From contig CABVBV010000001.1 in the NCBI GenBank assembly GCA_902496595.1, forward strand, positions 8,268 to 72,267: a stretch of 64,000 bases of DNA. Reading direction: 5' to 3'. The position numbers and the translations under genes were made by a program. The stretch comes from an uncultured Eubacteriales bacterium (GTDB taxonomy: Bacteria; Bacillota; Clostridia; Oscillospirales; Oscillospiraceae). This document shows positions 61,585-64,000 of the stretch, piece after piece (position 1 is the stretch's first letter; every line of letters begins with the position of its first letter). The notes under the pieces are model-generated. The model had not been told where the DNA came from. It saw nothing but the letters and a program-made list of their open reading frames with translations, and searched no databases.

Positions 61585-61624
61585 CAAGGCCCGGCGTCCC
61601 GAAGCAGAGGGACGCCGGGCCTTG
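61585..61624 (-). terminator. terminator of the GldA-like gene
   Basis: A perfect 16-bp stem (left arm begins CAAGGCCCGGCG, right arm ends CGGGCCTTG) with an 8-base loop lies 25 bases after the stop codon; a short T-rich stretch follows. Confidence 0.75.
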
Positions 61625-61649
61625 TGGATTGTTATTTCCGGGCTCCGGT

Positions 61650-62798
61650 TTATTTCTTGTTCTTGAGGTAGTTCCGGCCGATATTGTTGGCTGCTATGAT
61701 GGCGTTCTTCACGACCTCCGGGGTGATCACGACGGGTTCCCTGTGGATGAGCGCGTTCTTGAACACGGTGTGTTCCACGATGATATCCAGGTTCTCGTCG
61801 GTGCAGGCGATGCCGAACTGCTCCATGGTTATGGGCAGGCCGATGCTGTCCATGAGCTCGAGCATCCGGTTTATGAGCTCGTCGTCCGCGTTTTCGAGCA
61901 CGAGCTCGCAGACGAGGCCGAAGGCGACCTTCTCACCGTGCAGGTAGGCGTTGCCCGCCTCTATCTCGGATATGCCGTTGTGGACTCCGTGGGCTCCGGC
62001 GCAGCCCGCGTTCATGAAGCCCAGCCCGCTCAGCAGCACGTTCGCCTCGATGACGTCCTCGACCGCGGGCGTCAGGGCCTTGACCTTTACCGCCTCGTAG
62101 GCCCTCTTGCCCTCTTTGACCAGCACCTCGAAGCACTCTCTCGCGATGGCCATGCCTGCGCGGCTGATGACGTAGCCCCTGCCTATCCAGTTCGGGGTGC
62201 CCGCCTTCTCGTTCGCCACGGCCTCGAACCAAGTGACCAGAGCGTCGGCAATGCCTGCGGCGAAGAGCCTCGCCGGGGCGGAGGCTATTATGGCCGAGTC
62301 CACGAGCACCAGCTCCGTGCTGCGCCTCGTGGGCACTCCGCCGAGGTGGACGCCGTTTATGTCGTAGACCGCCGCCCAGTCCGCCGCGGGCGCGTCGCTG
62401 GAGGCCGAGGTCGGCAGGATTATCCGGGCCACGTCCGCCTCGTCTGCCACGAGCTTCACGGTGTCGAGCACCTTGCCGCCTCCGACGCCGCAGACAACGT
62501 TGCAGCCGCTCTGTCTCACGATCGCGGTAAGCGCCTCCACGTTCTCCCGGCAGCACTCCCCGAAGTAGGACTCGTACATCCAGGAGCAGCCCTGCTTATC
62601 CTCGATGGCCTCGATCTTATCCTTTATCATATCGAATACGCCCGAGTCGATGATGAAGAGGAACTTGTCCCCGTACTTCCGGCCGTATTCAAACACGTGG
62701 CCTATCTCGCCCGGGCCCTGGATATATCTCTGGACGCAGCCGAAGGCTCTGGAAGGTGAAGTGAGAAGCAGGTTCTTGTGGCTGTATTCCTGTGACAT
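61650..62798 (-). CDS. glycerol-dehydrogenase-like (GldA family) enzyme
   Basis: The protein has 382 residues from the ATG at 62798, with AAAGGAG 7 bases upstream. NAD binding is shown by VCGVGGGKVLDTVKLVA and PTSASSDAPAADWA; metal ligands lie in GIADALVTWFEA (Asp), GAHGVHNGI (His) and LHGEKVAFG (His). GldA relatives oxidise polyols or reduce hydroxy-aldehydes; relatives also act on sulfoacetaldehyde-type compounds. It has its own promoter and terminator and probably supports the neighbouring operon. Confidence 0.85.
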   Translation of the reverse strand: MSQEYSHKNLLLTSPSRAFGCVQRYIQGPGEIGHVFEYGRKYGDKFLFIIDSGVFDMIKDKIEAIEDKQGCSWMYESYFGECCRENVEALTAIVRQSGCNVVCGVGGGKVLDTVKLVADEADVARIILPTSASSDAPAADWAAVYDINGVHLGGVPTRRSTELVLVDSAIIASAPARLFAAGIADALVTWFEAVANEKAGTPNWIGRGYVISRAGMAIARECFEVLVKEGKRAYEAVKVKALTPAVEDVIEANVLLSGLGFMNAGCAGAHGVHNGISEIEAGNAYLHGEKVAFGLVCELVLENADDELINRMLELMDSIGLPITMEQFGIACTDENLDIIVEHTVFKNALIHREPVVITPEVVKNAIIAANNIGRNYLKNKK

Positions 62799-62876
62799 TT
62801 TCATTCTCCTTTGTAAAATATGGTCTGGTTTTGGTTTGGCAGCCATCTTTCACAAATCACGAAAACATTTGCTTTA

Positions 62877-62905
62877 AACTTAGCACTTTTGCGTCGCGTT
62901 GTCAA
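62877..62905 (-). promoter_or_regulatory. promoter of the GldA-like gene
   Basis: On the minus strand TTGACA (62900-62905) and TAAGTT (62877-62882) are 17 bases apart. An ATTTGC element at 62868-62873 lies at the expected start of transcription. Confidence 0.6.
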
Positions 62906-62951
62906 TCGATCGCGCAGTTAAATACGCAAACAGTTTTCGGCAGTTTCTGCG

Positions 62952-62981
62952 TTGACAGGCGGAGGGGCGCGGCCTTATATT
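62952..62981 (+). promoter_or_regulatory. promoter of the DUF364 gene
   Basis: TTGACA (62952-62957) and TATATT (62976-62981) are 18 bases apart, with transcription expected near 62988 and the ATG at 63018. Confidence 0.65.
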
Positions 62982-63017
62982 TGAGTAAAGGGCAAAAAAT
63001 CGAATGGAGGCGGAGTT

Positions 63018-63767
63018 ATGGAAGGAGCCTGGTTTTACGCCGAGCTGAAGCGGAGGTTCAGCACGCTGCTGGCCGAGCGCGGGCTGCTCACGGAGCAGGT
63101 GAAGCTGACGGCGAAGTCGCTGACGCCGGAGGAGGCCATAGGCGTCACGAAGAGGAGGGACTACCCCATTCTGACGGGCAGGGACGTGATGGTGCAGGCC
63201 GAGTGCGGCGGCTGTCCGGGCCAGGCCTTTACCGAGGCGCCCTCGTCTTTCGAGGGGACGCTGGCGGAAGTCTGCGGAATGGACATAGAGGGGGACGCCC
63301 ATGCCAGGGGCATATTCATCGCCTCTCTGAACGCGGTCATGTGCCGTCTCGGCCTTGCCTGCCGCACAGTCCACTGCCGGAACGACGGGCCTGAGCGCTG
63401 TGCGGAGCTGGCGGCGGAGCGGATAAGGCGGGAGTATGGGAGGCCGCGCATCGCGCTCATAGGCTACCAGCCCTCGCTGCTTGCGGAGCTGGCGAAGGAG
63501 TTTCCGCTCCGGGTCTTGGATCTGGATCCGAAGAACATAGGCCTGCTCAGCTCCGGTGTGACGGTCGGCGACGGCGGAGATGCGCAGCTGCGGAAGGAGG
63601 TCTGTTCCTGGGCGGAGCTCATCCTCTGCACGGGCAGCGTGGTCTGCAACGGCAGTATCGTGAACTTCCTGGACTATGGGAACGTGCTCTACTACGGCAC
63701 GACCCTGGCCGGAGCCGCAGCGCTCATGGGCCTGCCCCGGCTCTGCTTCACGGATAAGCTGCGATAG
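63018..63767 (+). CDS. DUF364/DUF4213-type putative metal-chelation protein
   Basis: The protein has 249 residues and is soluble. DAHARGIFIASLNAVMCRLGL, TVHCRNDGPERC and IALIGYQPSLLAEL followed by LRVLDLDPKNIG match the two-part DUF4213/DUF364 layout, in which the C-terminal Rossmann-like domain is described as a putative heavy-metal chelator. No experimental role is established. It diverges from the GldA-like gene and has its own promoter and terminator. A link with the nickel cofactor genes is possible but only by coexistence. Confidence 0.75.
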   Translation: MEGAWFYAELKRRFSTLLAERGLLTEQVKLTAKSLTPEEAIGVTKRRDYPILTGRDVMVQAECGGCPGQAFTEAPSSFEGTLAEVCGMDIEGDAHARGIFIASLNAVMCRLGLACRTVHCRNDGPERCAELAAERIRREYGRPRIALIGYQPSLLAELAKEFPLRVLDLDPKNIGLLSSGVTVGDGGDAQLRKEVCSWAELILCTGSVVCNGSIVNFLDYGNVLYYGTTLAGAAALMGLPRLCFTDKLR

Positions 63768-63785
63768 ATGTCCCCAGGCAACGCA

Positions 63786-63818
63786 AAAAGGCAGACGCCG
63801 CGAAAGCGTCTGCCTTTT
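63786..63818. terminator. bidirectional terminator
   Basis: A 13-bp stem (AAAAGGCAGACGC / GCGTCTGCCTTTT) with a 7-base loop lies between the convergent DUF364 gene and the glutamate synthase gene. A and T tracts on both sides serve both. Confidence 0.85.
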
Positions 63819-63835
63819 ATCATTTTCGGTGTGGT

Positions 63836-64000
63836 TTATTTCCCGGAGAGGTACTCGTCTATGGACTTTGCGCCCTGCTTTCCGGCGCCCATGGCCAGGA
63901 TGACCGTTGCCGCGCCGGTGACGGCGTCGCCGCCCGCGTACACAGCTTTCCTCGAGGTCTCGAGCGTCTCCTCGTTCACGACGAGGCAGCCCTTCTTGTT
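63836..64000 (-). CDS. glutamate synthase (NADPH) small subunit, 3' end
   Basis: Only the last 54 codons are in the window. TSRKAVYAGGDAVTGAATVILAMGAGKQGAKSIDEYL is the FAD-binding end of the glutamate synthase small chain and its clostridial homologues (also found in ferredoxin:NADP oxidoreductase NfnB). The subunit passes electrons from NADPH to the large subunit. The stop is at 63836 and the shared terminator follows. Confidence 0.85.
   Translation of the reverse strand, partial: NKKGCLVVNEETLETSRKAVYAGGDAVTGAATVILAMGAGKQGAKSIDEYLSGK

Overview
The window looks like chromosomal DNA of an anaerobic member of the Bacillota, probably a GC-rich member of the Clostridia. Supporting signs are strong AGGAGG-type ribosome sites, LAGC lipoprotein signals, a ferredoxin-type aldo/keto reductase, TRAP transport, a LacI regulator, a NADPH glutamate synthase small subunit of the clostridial type, and long operons with 4-bp ATGA or GTGA overlaps. 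The genus cannot be read from the sequence. There are no tRNA or rRNA genes, no CRISPR array, and no transposase or integrase. Almost every gene is on the minus strand; the exceptions are a large HTH regulator, a LacI regulator and a DUF364 protein.

Region A (1-16041, minus) is a ten-gene NTPase and signalling operon that runs off the left edge. In transcription order it holds a secreted/anchored vWA protein, a very large tubulin-like GTPase, a second protein that may be a degenerate tubulin paralogue, a small unknown protein, a zinc-ribbon P-loop GTPase of the Double-GTPase type, a protein resembling GTPase-associated protein 1, a divergent protein kinase, a Sel1-repeat membrane protein, a polytopic membrane protein and a DUF2225-like zinc protein. 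A ParA/MinD-like ATPase (16338-17045) lies upstream.

Region B (17134-31671) is a lower-GC catabolic island. A minus operon carries a UGSC-like fusion protein, an FAD oxidoreductase, an MBL-fold hydrolase, an aldo/keto reductase, DUF554 and LarB. A divergent regulator follows, and then a minus operon for a TRAP transporter (dctQ, a frameshifted dctM, dctP), an iron alcohol dehydrogenase and an SLC13 permease. The two minus operons share a 34-bp three-half-site element at an identical distance from their -35 boxes, which ties them into one regulon, probably under the regulator between them.

Region C (31959-44062, minus) is a second NTPase operon: macro-domain/HTH protein, cytosolic vWA protein, 60-aa protein, M48 metallopeptidase, three tandem dynamin-like proteins (the first has lost its P-loop), a small membrane protein, a two-TM protein and an Hsp70-like ATPase. 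It starts at a recognisable promoter and ends at a strong terminator. Regions A and C are the best candidates for undescribed systems in conflict, stress or membrane remodelling.

Region D (44100-63767) is sugar or sugar-sulfonate metabolism. A LacI regulator (48532-49572) diverges from a five-gene operon (two Rpe-like epimerases, a zinc dehydrogenase, a class II aldolase, a TIM-like isomerase). It converges on a twelve-gene operon: a second TIM-like isomerase, a LarA-family protein, a split transketolase, a two-permease/two-ATPase NitT/TauT-type ABC importer with its lipoprotein, a transaldolase-like enzyme, TauE/SafE and an RpiB-family isomerase. Split transketolase, RpiB-type isomerase, sulfonate-type importer and TauE/SafE together suggest a C4 sugar-phosphate or sulfo-sugar pathway. 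A GldA-like dehydrogenase and a DUF364 protein follow. The right edge holds the 3' end of a glutamate synthase small-subunit gene.
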